A DNA stretch of 64,000 bases from Astropecten irregularis (taxonomy: Eukaryota > Echinodermata > Asteroidea > Paxillosida > Astropectinidae), in the NCBI GenBank assembly GCA_963971285.1, contig OZ020259.1, positions 8,246,001 through 8,310,000 on the forward strand. The letters run 5' to 3'. Both the position numbers and the translations under genes were made by a program. Each line of letters starts with the position of its first letter. Positions within the stretch are counted from its first letter, which is position 1. The notes below the pieces were generated by a model. It was not told where the DNA came from and did no database searches. It worked only from the letters and a program-made list of their open reading frames with translations. This document shows positions 1 to 13,434 of the stretch, in pieces.

Positions 1-3000
1 AGGTCCTGGCATCCGAAAGCTTCATAGACGATCCCAGAACACAAGTCGAGAATATCAAGGTAATAAATAACAGCATTGCATCTTCCAAGCTTCTGTGGGA
101 AGCTTGAGAATGTCATTTCCTCTTGTTTGACTGATCAGAGACCCGCTGCTCTTAAAACCGAAAACATAACACAAATTACAGCAAATGATTTTGTTTTCGG
201 TTGCGTGCTTATTCTGTTTGTTTATGAGTTCCATTTTATCCTTTCCCCAGAATGTGGGAGCTCGGATTATATTTGGCGGCTTCTACAGCGGCAAGGCAAG
301 AAAGGTTTTTTGTGCCGCATATCATACAGGGATGTTTGGCGCAAAGTACGTTTGGATTGTGCAAGGTGGGGTAATTTTACCAAAAGCCAAATCTAAATAA
401 TATTTCAATTTAAAAACTCGCCGGCCTAAAACATCTAACAAAAAATACATTGCAGAGTACAAAACTGTATTTCTAAAAACCTTTTTGAGGGTTTTCGTAA
501 AATATAATCAGAAATATATCGTGTAATTAAGGTTAAATAGGGGGAAACAAAACAATGTCAAAGGTTAGGGTAAACGCATTTCCAGCCTATACAAATGTTA
601 TAAGGAAGAAGGATGTAGCACACCAAATAATATTAGACTGGTCCATAGCTGTGAGTAAAATAATGTTTCATCTGCCGTATGAGAATTCCAGGAACGCGAT
701 AAACGCACTTTTTAACCGTACAAAAGGAAATTATCGGCAAAACAAAACATTATGGGAATCACGAATTCACGAAATGTTTTTGAGGTAAAACAATGTTTTT
801 CAGTGCGGGAAATGTTTTTGAGTTCACGAAATGTTTTTGAGTTCACGACATTTTTTTGAAATTACAAAATGTGTTCGAGTTGACGAAACGCGTTTTCGAG
901 TTCACAAAATGTTTTGTTGAGCTCACGAAATGTTTTCGAGTTCACAAAATTCCTAGTAAACAATTTAAAACCGTCAATGTGCTGCCTTACTTGGCCAAAT
1001 AACGTCCCTGACATTTGATGGTTTAGGATGGCTACAGTGGAACTGGTGGCTGGAACCAGATGATTCAATCGACTGTACACCGGAACAAATGACGGAGGCA
1101 GTGACAAGCACCTTCGGGGTTGAGGCCGATTCACTTCCGTTCAACACCAATAGGCCAACGCCATTATCGGGAAAGGTAAGGTAACCAGCAATGAATTCAC
1201 TGAAGTCCAGTTCACTGTTGAACTATCGAATCAAGCTGTTAACAGCTGATATGTAAATGGAAGCATTGGCATCAACATTACACGGAATTCAGCTCTGTCG
1301 ATCGTGTATGCTATTATTAACTTAAATCGTGTTTGTCCGTAAAGAAGCTGCGTTTGCAAATAACCTCAATTTTGCTCAGGGTTTATTTCACGAAGCCCTA
1401 CGATAGAGCACAAATCGAGTCAAGAGTGTAACCCATCGCTGGGGCCTATCATTCGTAGGGCTGCAATGCATCGATACGTACTACGTGTGATTGGTAGTAA
1501 GTTACAATGACATGTGGAATCGACCGCAGTTAAATTATATCGAAAAGGCACGGGAGTCTGATGCATGTCAGAGAAGGTCGGAGCAATTACATTTTGGGTA
1601 CTTGACCTTTTTTTTTCTCTTTTCAATTTCTTCCAATTCCAGACGTGTTTTGATTTGGTGGAGCGACTCAAAAAAATCTCACAATCAACTGACAATTTTG
1701 AGACACTTGAGGGTTACACGTATATAGGCTGTTACTATGACTCAGTATGGACGGCCGCACTGGCTCTACATGAAGCAGAGATGCAACTAGCCCAACTAGG
1801 TAACCAGCTTATCAACCTATAAGCCAAATCTTCTGATGCATCCGCCCTGCATGATACTGATCTGAAAATCTTGTCTGCATTTTATTTTGACAATTTCCTT
1901 TTACGTTATACAAATATAATAATAACATCTGTCAAACTCTAATGTTATTATGGTACCTCGCATACCTGCTTCAAGCTGTCAGCATTCACTGATGTTTCCA
2001 AAAGTGGGCATTAAAAACCTGACGGTTCAAGAAAGATACAAACGTTAACATGTATGAGATTAAGTTGACGTTTGTATTCACCAAACGTACCTGTAGGGAA
2101 ATGTACTTCAAAAATCCAAACATTTTGCCCACAGAGTACATACATATATCAAAATGGACCGACCCGTTATTGATTTCAAAGAGAATGTTATACTAGTGAA
2201 TTGTAATGACTTGATTAATTGTGTGCCCTTGACTTCAGATCCTCCGAGGACCCTGGCTGATTTTGATTACGACGCGGTGACAGTAGAAATTCTCTTCGAC
2301 ATTCTAAGCAATATGACTTTTGAGGGCGTGACGGTAGGTCGGAAATAAACATACACGTACCGTCTTTAATCTTTGCATTGACGGTTGCAAAATATTACTT
2401 TAATAGTGACAAGATAGAGCCACTGCGTTTGGAATTATTTCCGTTGTTGCTACTACTGCTGCTTCTTTTGTTGTAATTGTTGCTGTTGCTGATGTCATTG
2501 CTGTAGCTGGAGTTGTTATTGCTCTATGACAGTTCCATTGTTAAATATTTCACAGATTATGGAACAATACTTGTTATTATAGGGTCCAGTGCAATTCACA
2601 TCCACGGGCGACAGAGAGGGACTAATACTTCTCACGCAACTGCAAGGTAAATCAGTTTGGAATCAATTTCTGTCGAGACCCAATTGACGTGTTCCTTTAA
2701 GCTCTCCTAGTTAATCTGTTGCTCACATACAATTAATACCACGCTCGTTTGTTTGTTAATCTTGTATATACAGATGGTTACTATGTTAATGTTGGAGTGC
2801 TGGACACCACTGTAGAGTCTGGGACGGATGTAACGTGGGAGGGATACACACCGATACACTGGCAAGGTAAAGCTTATAATGTGTATATACGATAAGACAC
2901 ACCGGTAGAAGCACCCCGATGCAACGCATCTATAATTGTTCATTGTGACCCAATGTGGACTTTGTTCTCATGAAATGACCAATAGACAACTTAAACCAAT

Positions 3001-6000
3001 CGGTATTTTAACTAATTTTGAGCCATTTTAATGATGAATTATGGACGAGAACTTCACTTAAATTATACCATTCAATTTGCGACACATAAGGTCACATTGA
3101 AAATTCCCCTTTTTGGCAATATCCCCGCCATGAGACATGTCTTCGACGCGTGTACGTCCACATAACATCTAATTGGGATCCTGAATTGCGTGGACATCTT
3201 TGTCCTGAAGTTCACTGTTTGTATGTTGCGTATTCAACGAATGAGCTTACTAATAAACCCTTCAAACAAAGCAGTTCTTGCTGTGCTGTCCTACAGTAAC
3301 ATAACTTCCTTACGCCATTGGGTTTATATCATCTTTTTAAATGGTTTATTTTAGGTGGGTCACCACCAATTGATTTCATAATTGAAAGAGAGGACCGACA
3401 GACGATACAGCCAGCAATATTCATAACTGGCGTAATCTTTGCTGTAGCTGGGATGATGTTAGCTATTAGCTTCTTGATATTCAACATTCACTTTAGGAAA
3501 GTACGGTAGGTTGGTCGTATGATGTTTTTAAATGATTCGTAGCACACTCGATAATCCAAAACGTCAATGTTTAAGTTCAGTGTGAAAACCATAGAGCTAT
3601 ATCAAAATTACTTGAGCGCTAGCTCCGCGTTCTCCGTGCGTAGACGCTTTGAAGCCGTCCTGGGCGCAGTCATTTTGAATTTGAGTGCGGGTTTGTGGAA
3701 CAAGAAGACTTTGACTGGAATGCCTTTCGAACGGTGTACTCTATAGTTTGCCCGAACGGTACTGGTAGCGCGTCTTGATGACGCTTGCAATCATTGCGTG
3801 ACTAAGTGCAGAGCGTGTGCGCGCACGGCGCTTTGTGCACAAACAAGGATGCGCCCAGCATGCATCACTTTTTACACGGAGCTAGCGCTCTAGTAATTTT
3901 AATATGGCTCTATGGTGAAAACTAACTTCTTAAGAAGTTCACATTAAGCCGAAATTTATGTGTGAAGTTTCCACGCTTAGACGTTATCGTAATCGTAATT
4001 ACGAAATTGTAGTTGATTATTGTGGGCGCAACTACCGACAATTAATTCATCAGGAACGTTCCCAAATTCACTTTTATAAACAGAAATCGGTATCCGGACT
4101 TTGTAATAACAGAAAATGAACACATATTATCATTGAACGATAATCTAGAACGATAATCCTTGTTACAGGCATGTACAACGGAGAAAGTGACAAATCAGTT
4201 TGCTTTTTGAATCTGATTCTTTGCAGAGTAATAAAGATGTCGAGCCCCAACATAAACAATATGATACTGATAGGTGGAATTCTGTCCTACTTATCCATCA
4301 TATTCCTTGGTTTGGACTCAGCCCTCGTAACTACACATACATTTTTGTCCATGTGCAAGGTTAGTCATGATAATTATTATAAGTATTTATAAAACGCCCT
4401 CTATCTACACAATCTGCTTCATGGAGCTGAGGCTAAGCAAACATAAAAAAAAACTAATGGGCAGAGATCGCGAGGAGTGAAATGGCAAACTTTGCAAACA
4501 GAAAAAGTGGTGGATAGAATGGTTACATTAAGTCAGTAAGAATGCCACTAGTTTTTGTTTGAGAAACTATGTTACTCTACACTGTACCCTACATTATATT
4601 ACCTTCGATTTGGAAGATGTAAAAAGTGTGACCGGTCCTTCATTCATGACAATTTTTTGGTTTTTTCTTCCTGTAGGCCAGGACCTGGTGTCTGTCCATC
4701 GGGTTCTCCCTGGCCTTCGGTTCCATGTTCAGCAAGACCTGGAGAGTGCACAAGATATTCACCAACAAAACAGCCATGAAAATGGTAATAGTCATGGGTA
4801 TTGAAGGAACAACTCCATCAGATACAACATGTGATAATATTGGCGATAAAATAACATTTACAAAAACGCGTTCATGTTTGTTGACTTTTTCGCACTTTCG
4901 AGCGCGAAAAAGTTATTCTTTTTGTTCTGATTTTTTTTCTTCTTCCTCCTCCTCCTCTTCTTCTTCTTCTCCAATGGCACATTCAATTTGTACACGTTTT
5001 CTTCTAAGCACGACTTTAGTGCTTTTGCAAGTTCGGATCATCATCACACTTATACCAATGAAGGACACTAATGCAAGGATGATCTTAAAAGCAATGACGT
5101 CATGATGACATCATCACGTGACTTTTTATACATGTTTGAATATTTATTTTGTCCCATTCATTTTGTACACGTTTTCCAAGAATAAATTTACATTTTTCCG
5201 TTCGCCTTTTTGACAATCAAACAATCTCTGATTTTGACTAAACTTAAAAGAGCAATAGATCCTATGACAGAGTATCACCATAAAGAATGACGTCATCGTG
5301 AGGTCATCAGGTGTCATATTACAAGCAATCGAAAATGGATAGGTTTTAATCTTCAAAAATCGATATCAATTCAACCGTACTTTTCCTTGCCTTACTAGTT
5401 TTGAAAATGTGTCAAGTAACCCTAGATCTTAATTTTATCTCGCGTGCATAAAGTCACGTGACCCTTAGGCCACATAAAAAAAAAATTGTTTAGCGTCCAC
5501 CTCTTCCAAATTTTCCAGGTAGGGAGGGAGGTTTTTATTTTTATTTTTTATTTTAAGGATAGAATGGCAACATGCCTGTGGAAGAAAAGATACATGGTAT
5601 TCATGGTCAGAAAACATGTTAGGAAGATACTGAAGACCATAGAAGCTTTCAAGCTATATCTGACCATTGTACATTTTTCGCATGCTGCGGCTTCTACCCC
5701 AGGTGGCCTTCATGATGTTTAGTCCGAAAATTACGGTAGATATTAGCGCACACTGCTTTTACATACAAGAAATAATTGTTTCCCCCAATATTTTTATTTT
5801 TTTTAGACAAATAAAAACAAAAATGATAATACAGGTCGGGCTCATATCGGAGGTCGGGCGGGGACGCTAAACAAGTAATTTTTTTTATGTGGCCTTACTT
5901 CCGGTCGAAAACGTAAAAACAGGAAATGTCTTATAATTTAAAATTGGAGAAAGATACTAACTTGGTTTCAACGATGTCAGTATCTGGCAGTGATGAGGTG

Positions 6001-9000
6001 TTTACCAATTTGATTGATGGCGTCATCAAACATTCGAGCGCCCTCTAGCGACAAGTTGAAAAAATTCAAAAATGCATTTTTAGTTGATGTATGTGGCGAA
6101 ATTTGAGGTAATTGCTCCAAAATATATATTTAAGATGAGCTTCAACCAGACAAAAACGGTGCCAAGATTTAGATTGATGACGTCATCAGTCCAGAAGTTA
6201 CAATGGAAAAACCATTAAAAAAGCTGAAAAATCAACCATAAGAGATACAATCTTGATTTTCCTAGAAATAGCAGGATAAAGGTAGTTCTGTGGTATATTT
6301 AGGTTTCTATGTGATCAATGAGCTTGGACATGCCCTGCGTTAGGCTTGAAATTGTATTTGGACACCCCGAATTAACTGTGCCTCGAACGCGGCGAATTAA
6401 ACAACACAATTCACATTGTACACGTGTACTTGTACAAACCACGTGCGTCAACCTGTGCAATGTACATGTACATATATTTTGTGCATTGCACAACCCGTGC
6501 GTTTTCTCAAAGTTCGTTCACCCCAGCCCTGTGTGTACAGTTTTAAACCTTAACAGCCCATTCAATTTGTATACGTTTATTCCCTTACACAACTTTATTG
6601 CTTTTTCAAGTTCGGATCATCATCAAATTGTAACAATGAAAAACCTTTGTGCAGGGGCGACCCAAGAACATGATGACGTCAACAAGTAATGTTTTAAACA
6701 GAATTTTGAATAATCAATCGAATTTGACTTTCTTGTTTTAAAAAATGTGTCAAGCAACCTTAAAATATTTTTCTCGTGTGCGTGAAGTTTCGTGACACTT
6801 GCGTGATCAAAATCAGTCAAAACTGGAAGGGTCAAATTTAAAATTGGAGCAAGATACGAACCTGGTTTCAACGATGGCAGTCTCTGGCAGTAATGTGGTA
6901 ATTAAAAATTTGACCTATGACCTCATCAAACTTTTGATTGAAATCTGTGGCAAAGTTTTATGTATTAAATTGCTTCACAATAATCCTTTAAGCGGACAAT
7001 ACATAGTGAAACGAAATAAAACATTGATGTTTAAAAATCACAATGGAAATTTAACATGCTGTTTTCAGGTTTTATACTTCCTGGAATGCGCGCTCTTTGA
7101 ACCAAAAAAAATCGAATTGAGAAAAGGCGAAAAAGTCATTTGCTCTGTTAGTTGACAGACAAACTTCTAGTTTGAACTTAATATCAACATTTCGAGAGAT
7201 TGAGAAGCGTAATGGAGCAACGAGAACGCTGTTTGGGAACCGCCATGATCAAACGGTACAACTGAAAAAAAAAACTTTTAGGTTATCCTAATACCTATTT
7301 TTTTTAAGATGGCTATTATTAGTGGCGAAAAAAAGTATTGCCATAGGTCACAATGGTCATAGTTGAACACAAATGACCTACAAATATACAGTGTCCGTAA
7401 TAAAAAAAATAGCAATGGAGTGACGATACCCTTACATTGTACGCATTATGGCCGGTCATTTCGTATTATATTTTAATTCCTTTCAAGGAAACTGCATATG
7501 TGGAGATCATATGTTGCTCTTGCTGGATTATGTTTCGTCAACTATAAAACATGTTATTTCTTACAGGTGGTGAAGGATCATCGGTTGTTTAGCTTCGTAG
7601 CAGTCCTTGTTCTTGCCGATGTTTTCATTCTCATCTTTTGGGAAATATTCGACCCTCTCGCTGCAGCAAAACGCATTGGCGTGAAAGTGGTGAGGTTCTA
7701 CAGTTGCAGGACAGTGCCCACTGGTGCACAATACGGTTAAAACTGCATGAGTCTTTTTGTGAATAAAGTTCAACTTAAGATAAGCCAAGCTATTGAAAGC
7801 AGAACACAATTTTGATTACTTAACGTGTATGCATTGATTGCATGATTAATAACAATAATAGTACACAAAATGAATATGACCAGTAGTATTTCTGCAAAAT
7901 GTTAATAAACTATACACGATTATTATGTGAATCCATTCAAAGAAAAAAAGGGGGGGGGTATCAGAAAAGGGAATTTGATGCGGCTCTGAAGTAGATTCTC
8001 TTCTTTGAAAAAAAAAAGGAAAACATAGCTTTCGCTTCAATGGAAGACCACGACATAAAATTTCAGCATGGTAGACAGAGCCGGAGGATGTTTTAACCCC
8101 CTATAAGTTGAAGAAAAATATCGATGATTTCTTACATGCAAAAAAATCTATAAATATTCAAAATTATTTCACTCGTAATTGTATGGCAGACTGATCCTGG
8201 AAATGATGACATCGTGCACATACCAATCCGCATGATGTGTGAGTCAGGAAACCAGACGTACTGGATTGGTGCCTTCTACGTCATCGATGGTCTGCTGCTT
8301 ATATTCGGTGCGTTCCTGGCGTGGGAGACAAGGAAGGTGACCATCCCGGCACTCAACGATTCCAAATACATCGGTAAGCCTATCTATGTCTTGTCAAATT
8401 GTAAAATCAAAGAGCGATTCCAAAAGCAGATTCTTGGTAAGTTTCTTAAAGAAATGTAATGCCGTTTTGCTGATATTGAAGGATTTCATACAATGAAGCC
8501 GCGAGAAAACAATAGCACTGTCAAAATCCTCAAAGACACCATATCTACACATTAGTTCATGGCAATACATTGGCAGAGAACAACCAAGAACCTTCGGATT
8601 AAAAGTTACACATAATGTACATGTTTGCGGACATACAGCAATACTGTATTTATTTATTTATTTCTTCACAATAGGCGTGTGCGTGTACAATGTGCTGATT
8701 TTATCTTTCGTTGGTGCCCCAGTGACGTTCGTTCTGGAGGAACGTAACTCCAACTACATACTGGTATCCGCACTGGTCTGGTTGGCTACCACTCTCACGC
8801 TGTGCGTTGTATTCGTACCCAAGGTAAACAATAAGAAATATGTGCTACATACCTTAATTCTTGGTTTATTATCTGCACTGCCAGAAGGAACATTATGGAT
8901 TTCAACGGATAAGACGCCATTGGTTCAGTATTACCAACATAACTGCTGAAAATTTTTACGTTAAGTATTTTGTTGAAATTGTCAGCCTATACAAAGTATT

Positions 9001-9475
9001 TTACATTTATCAATTCATTCATTTTCGAAGATACGAATGAGAAATGAGATTCAGCCCGCCCAAAATACGACAATAACCCAGATGACAATAGTTGGCAGAA
9101 CGGAGAAATCTGCAGACTCGGCACAGAATGAGATCGAGTCACTTCGTCAGGAGATTGCGCGGTTGAAGAAGGCCCTCAGAGGCGAGGTAATTTCAAGCAA
9201 AATTCTAACTTGAATCATGAAGCAAAATAACAGATTTACATTTCACATGGCTTGGTTTCAATAAAACATACCTGTACAATAATGTGACATTAATATTTAC
9301 TTATAACACTATATGACGCCCCTGTCCAACATCGACCTAAACAAAGACTAAAAGTCATTAACATATTCAAACTTGAAATGATATCCATCACTCTCATCCC
9401 CAGGGACTGCAAGAGGAAGAAGGGGCAGAGTGTGCACATGAAACAACCTCAACACCACACATGGACTACCATTAA
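1..9475 (+). CDS. GABBR2-like: GABA-B receptor subunit 2-like, gene A (5' end outside window)
   Basis: Metabotropic GABA receptor subunit, a class C GPCR of the plasma membrane that couples to Gi/o in the known family. Exons: 1-59, 251-365, 1027-1175, 1643-1799, 2239-2333, 2583-2646, 2774-2866, 3355-3505, 4227-4359, 4677-4784, 7567-7689, 8190-8373, 8675-8823, 9031-9186, 9404-9475 (stop TAA). All are bounded by AG/GT and join in frame to 601 codons. The window edge cuts the fourth exon; exons 1-3 must lie upstream. The first seven exons in view are Venus-flytrap ectodomain. TM1 is in 3355-3505, TM2 in 4227-4359 (KMSSPNINN), TM3 in 4677-4784 (FGSMFSKTWRVH), TM4 in 7567-7689, TM5 in 8190-8373 and TM6-7 in 8675-8823. 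The loop motif WETRKVTIPALNDSKYIG nearly matches human GABBR2. A coiled coil in 9031-9186 and a 23-residue tail follow. The large 4785-7566 intron is full of repeats. I found no frameshift or stop, so the gene looks functional. Confidence 0.9.
766..955 (+). repeat. Degenerate minisatellite, about 20-bp unit
   Basis: GAGTTCACGAAATGTTTTT is repeated with changes about eight times in gene A intron 5. Confidence 0.7.
1378..1508. repeat. Dispersed palindrome-like repeat
   Basis: GGTTTATTTCACGAAGCCCT at the left; CGTAGGGCTGCAATGCATCG and GTAAGTTAC near the right. The same design occurs at 13069-13200 (GGTCGATTTCACGAAGTCCT). Confidence 0.45.
2440..2520 (+). repeat. GTT/GCT-rich simple sequence
   Basis: Imperfect GTT and GCT triplets in gene A intron 8. 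The same intron of B (21840-21950) and of C (41045-41105) has the complementary AAC/AGC-rich stretch on the plus strand, so it probably predates the duplications. Confidence 0.6.
3589..3915. mobile_element. MITE with about 40-bp inverted ends and TGAAAA duplication
   Basis: Ends CCATAGAGCTATATCAAAAT and complement, flanked by TGAAAA at 3583-3588 and 3916-3921. Its interior is GC-richer than the intron around it. A related copy is at 34174-34845. No coding capacity. In gene A intron 11. Confidence 0.7.
4976..6950 (+). repeat. Dispersed direct repeats in gene A intron 13
   Basis: CATTCAATTTGTACACGTTT with the following AAGTTCGGATCATCATCA occurs at about 4978-5110 and 6555-6690. Sequence beginning ATTGGAG.AAGATAC.AAC and ending in GATG.CGTCATCAAA-like bases occurs at 5943-6030 and 6841-6930. 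Similar TGACGTCA and CACGTGAC stretches recur at 27560-28020 and 49080-49330. The MITE at 5468-5894 is inside the first copy. Confidence 0.5.
5468..5894. mobile_element. MITE with TTA target duplication (PIF/Harbinger-like)
   Basis: Ends GGCCACATAAAAAAAAAATT and complement of about 33 bp, flanked by TTA at 5465-5467 and 5895-5897. A three-base TTA duplication is the mark of PIF/Harbinger transposition. No transposase. It lies in the gene A intron before TM4. Confidence 0.7.
7388..7475 (+). other. Conserved intron-13 block, gene A copy
   Basis: Lies about 90-180 bp before the TM4 exon. It contains CAGTGTCCGTA, then TACGCATTATGGCCGGTCAT. Matching sequences sit at the same place in the introns of gene C (38995-39080) and, less well, gene B (17815-17880). 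It could be a leftover of duplication or a retained intronic control element. Confidence 0.6.
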
Positions 9476-9895
9476 AGCCAAACTTCAATGTGTCTTTAGT
9501 ACACCCGACTTGCATCAGATAAAACATTTTAAATTGCATTACATTTATTACATTATAATTACATACGATGTTACTTTATTGTCACAACTTTCGCCTAACA
9601 TGTGTTGATTTAATTTTCGCATTAAAAACCACAGCAAACTTGCATGTACATGTATTTGGAAAACTTCTCTTTCACAAATGTTTTCATTTTGTTATTAAGA
9701 TGAAGCTTTGTAGATGATTTATTGTATTGTATTACACTTACTGAAATGAAACTTCAAAAGTAGACCTATTGTGGTTTGATTGAAAATTATGAAACTTAGA
9801 GACAATACATTGTATGTAACGTAATTGCTCTGATGCTCTATAATTATATAAAAATACCTTTTAAAAGACAAACCACTTTCATTTCGTTACATGCT
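9476..9895. other. 3' flank of gene A
   Basis: AT-rich sequence after the gene A stop. I see no gene and no clear AATAAA signal close to the stop. Confidence 0.5.
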
Positions 9896-9899
9896 CGCA

Positions 9900-10120
9900 C
9901 CTCTTCGTTGCTAATGCCATGTACCGACCTATAAGGGTGGGGGCATAGGTAGCAAGTGCATTAGGCACACGCCTCTCACTAATGTGGCCCGTGTTCGATC
10001 CCGGCTTGGGTTAAAATGCGAGTTAAAGTTGCGCGTTGGTTCTTTCCTATGCTACGAGGGTTTTTCTTCGGGTTCTCCAGCATCATTCGTAAATCAGTAC
10101 CCCAGCTGCCAGTAGGAATG
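9900..10120 (+). mobile_element. tRNA-derived SINE, third type
   Basis: GTAGCAAGTGCATTAGGCAC to GTGTTCGATCCCGGCTTGGG gives A and B box-like motifs, followed by CTACGAGGGTTTTTCTTCGG and GTTCTCCAGCATCATTCGTA, a tail type seen in many deuterostome SINEs. It lies in the A-B intergenic region. Confidence 0.55.
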
Positions 10121-10619
10121 ATTAGCCTAAAAAATTATGATTATTATTATCTACGTGTAGCTTATCTAAGTACTGTGTGTCTTTGCTTGCATGTTCTTAT
10201 CCTCTCGTAATTTAGCCTTTGATACATGTTAGGATCTAAACGTCCACTCCTAGAATTGTTAAAAGTTCTTACTTGTATTATTATTATGTGTTGATTTTCA
10301 TTTAGAGAGTAAACACCTTGCATAGTTTATGCAGGTTTCCCTATTGTTTCTTGTGTATGATCAAGAAATAAGGAGGAATGGACATCATTCACAGGTAGCC
10401 CACTAAGCAACTCTAATTTAGTTGAACAACGAATATCCAGCTATTTTGTGAGTGTCAGTAACCAGTTGAATTTTGAATAACGACATTATTTATATAGCGC
10501 ATGATTGCATTATGATAAATACTTTGTGTGGAATTTATCAATATTTTGGATAGTGAGTCACCATCTAATTATTTTTCATTTGTTTTAGTTGATATTTGAA
10601 ATGATATTTAAGTGATCCC

Positions 10620-11330
10620 GTGCACTCTTTCTCAGGTTGCAGCCTTGCTTATCTTGCGCGTACCTCAAACATTCCTTTGGAGAAACCGAATGTTAAATAA
10701 AGCGATATGTGCGTGGTTTCATGGCTTCTGACTGCCAGACGAAAACTTGGGACTACTATCAGGGACAACATCAATTTCGTAGAACTTAATAGCGCAGGTG
10801 GTATTAAAGAGCGGTGCTTTGGAGCTCGCTGTTTTGAACCCGCTCAAGCCAATTTATCTTTGTTCGCTTTTTAATGACTTCATTTAATCCAGTCAGTTTC
10901 CCTTTGGGTTATTTATTGACTTCCTTGTTTTTTTCTAATTTACAATCTGACTAATTTAAATATGTTTCCCCCTTTTCCAGTGCAATTTTAAAATTAGTTA
11001 AATCCTTTATTGGACACAAATAGTTAGCATGGACAGGTTTTCTAGAGAAAAAAGGGAAATGGTGAAGAAAGAAGAGCGGGATTTGAACCTCCGACCTCCT
11101 GAATATCGTGCAGGTGATCTACCAACTGATTCGTTTGGCAGTCAGAACCCATGAAACCATGCACATACCGCTATATCCCAAGGATCGATATTCTCAGCAA
11201 TGCTGCAACCTGAGAACAGTACGTGGGGTCAAAGAGGAGACGGCTTTTAATTCTTATAACCATGTTTTGATTTCCAGTCGATTTCCCTTGTGGTTATTTG
11301 TTTTGAAAAAAAAAAAGGTTCAATAACATA
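10620..11330. mobile_element. Diverged fold-back SINE copies
   Basis: A plus-sense half (about 10630-10930) has TGGTTTCATGGCTTCTGACT, a decayed tRNA-like head and the CAGTTTCCCT tail. An inverted half (about 11060-11320) has GGTTTGAACC-type B box complement, the inner arm GGCAGTCAGAACCCATG, and again the CCCTTGTGGTTATTTG tail. These are two degraded members of the family seen at 22.2 kb. Confidence 0.6.
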
Positions 11331-11334
11331 CGGT

Positions 11335-11830
11335 GAGTCATATTTGGCGCCATTTTAATAAACCTGTTTCAGTCGTACATTACCTTTAAAGGTAGAATCA
11401 TACTTTGGTAGAAAACCAAGATTTAACTAAAACTTACAGGGTATAAAGGTGGTACTGGTAGAAACATAATATGAAAATACTTCTTCCTGAAAGTTATCAA
11501 AACATTAGTAAAGCAACGACCAAAAATATTTTTGATCTTAAATAGGGGCACGTACAAGCAAACCAAAACTTTCGTGGTAAGAACTAGGAGCTGGTAGAAA
11601 CAAATTGAAAAAAAAAATTCCGCATGAAATGTTGTGTTTATCAGGAAAAGAAAAACCAAAAAACTTTTTTTTTTATCTCTGCAGGATAAAAAAATGGGGT
11701 TTTCGCTCTTTCCTCTTTTGAATCAGATGTGCGATTGAGCTCAAATGTCCACAGGTTTATTACTTTATGTACATTATTGATAACAAAAAGCATATGAGTG
11801 TTGTTCTGTCACCTTTTCCGATGATGCTGA
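11335..11830 (+). repeat. Dispersed repeat family R
   Basis: Carries AGGGTATAAAGGTGGTACTG, GTAGAAACATAATATGAAAA and a TTTTCGCTCTTTC..GAGCTCAAATGTCCACA region that recur across the window. Non-coding; no transposon ends recognised. Confidence 0.5.
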
Positions 11831-12570
11831 ATCTGGGTAGTGTCAGCTTCTCCATCATTATTCACCATGGGTAGTTTTCTGAAGGACCAGACAGGTCCAA
11901 TGACAGACATTCAAAATATCTCGAGTGACATAAGGTAGATTTCACAAAGCATTCATATTGACCTTAGTTCGTAAATCTTAATTCCGAACTAAAGTGTAAT
12001 GTCACAATGATAGTCACAAGGGTGATCTTTCCAACTCGTCTGATGTGATTAATGTGTTAGTGTGTATTGTGAGAATTCCCTTCTTAATACATTTTCATTG
12101 TGAAAGTAGAAAGGATTGTTATGCTACTACTGTATTTCATTTCTTTGCGGTAAAATTGTTACCTATAACAGTTTTATGTGGGTAAATGTACTGCATTGTA
12201 CATTGTACATTGTAATTGTAATTCCTTTTGTTTTACATTTTGTTTTACTCTGATGTTGTTGATCCAGTTCTTTATATTTTGAACACATTTGTTGTAACAA
12301 TTTAGTAATTTATTCATCGTGGTGGATATCAAATGTTGAACTTTTTGTTAATGTATTACTTTCTTGTGCAATGTTTGTACCTAGTACGTTGTACCGTCAT
12401 GTGAACGACACGAATTACATGTTAAATAAGAATATTTTAAATAAAAGGCTTCAAAGAAGACAGCCCAATAGTTACAGTTACACAAGCGGTGGGTTCGTTC
12501 TAATATTTCCGTGGTGAATGATACCTATAAGATATAGCAGTACATTGAATTGAAATCTCTGTCCCATATG
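11831..12570. other. Intergenic, nothing recognised
   Basis: AT-rich DNA between repeat R and the 7TM relic. It contains a short TACATTGTACATTGTAATTG run near 12195. Confidence 0.4.
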
Positions 12571-12745
12571 TCTATTACTTTGACCGGAGAGTTTGCCTGC
12601 GATTTTTCAGTCGGTGACTGGCATCGTCATCTTCTCCTACATCTACATCATCCTCGTTTACCTACAATGTGTCTTCATCTTCATCTCCTTCTGTCTCAAC
12701 AAGCGAGTCCTGGGAATGTGGAGGAAGAAGCTTGGAATCCGATGA
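12571..12745 (+). pseudogene. Relic of a 7TM receptor TM6-TM7 exon (adhesion/class B type)
   Basis: The frame from 12611 reads SVTGIVIFSYIYIILV, then YLQCVFIFISFCLNKRV and a stop at 12743-12745. FSYI..IL..LQ.VFIF..FCL.NK.V is the TM7 signature of adhesion and related class B GPCRs. Just upstream, in another frame, ITLTGEFACDFS lines up with the usual TM6 end (LTWVFGFLS), so the two halves are out of frame. A TTTTTCAG at 12603-12610 could alternatively act as an acceptor for the second half alone. No other exon of such a receptor is visible between genes A and B. A second copy lies at 54570-54686. Confidence 0.55.
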
Positions 12746-13068
12746 GGAAAATGGAGGTAGGACGCAGAACCTGATTCTTCTAAGTTAAGTGACAACGATT
12801 CTGGCTTGGATTTGCATACAGTGAACGCGGTACAGAGGAAAGAAATTTGTAAGATAAAACTGAAACGTTTTAAACAACATCAATTCAATATTTTTATTAT
12901 ACCACTAGGTGAGTAATACCTTTACCAAAAGAGACTTTCATTCAGTAACTAGGATTTCCTCATACTCTTCTCTTATAGGAGCGAATGCTATTGTAAACCG
13001 GTGCCGAAGTATGCATCTTTGACTAAGCAGAGACCCGTAACGTGTTTGTTTAACCTTTTACCAATGGG

Positions 13069-13200
13069 TGCAGGGGTCGATTTCACGAAGTCCTGCGACT
13101 GGTCGTAACTTCAGTTGGGAAGGATAAACCATCGCAGTTGTCTTATCCCATGTAGAGCTTCAATGCATCAACAGTTCTACGATTGATAAAAAGTTACGAA
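13069..13200. repeat. Second copy of the 1.4 kb repeat
   Basis: TTTCACGAAGTCCTGCGACT, then AACCATCGCAGTTGTCTTAT and GTAGAGCTTCAATGCATCAA, matching the parts of the 1378-1508 copy in order. Confidence 0.45.
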
Positions 13201-13434
13201 GATTTTGGTAAAATGTACCCTTGACGGGATAACTTAACCACAGACAAAGGGAGCGTTGGTGACCAATACCGCCATCAATCAACAACCCCTTAACAGCATG
13301 CCATAACAACTGATTATCTAGGCTCTGTAACTAATATTCATATATCTACATGTTTAGTCAATATCCCCATGAACTTAATAATTTAACCTGATTACAATTC
13401 AGCCAAGGTTACATAAAAGGAGTCCTGATACATA

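Noticed and set aside
2154-2348. 64-codon open frame including gene A exon 8
   Set aside because: The part before 2239 is intron read-through; the exon begins after the CTTCAG acceptor, as in B and C.
12550-12774. 74-codon open frame over the 7TM relic
   Set aside because: It reads mostly a different frame from the one with the receptor signature; only its first part touches the TM6-like piece.
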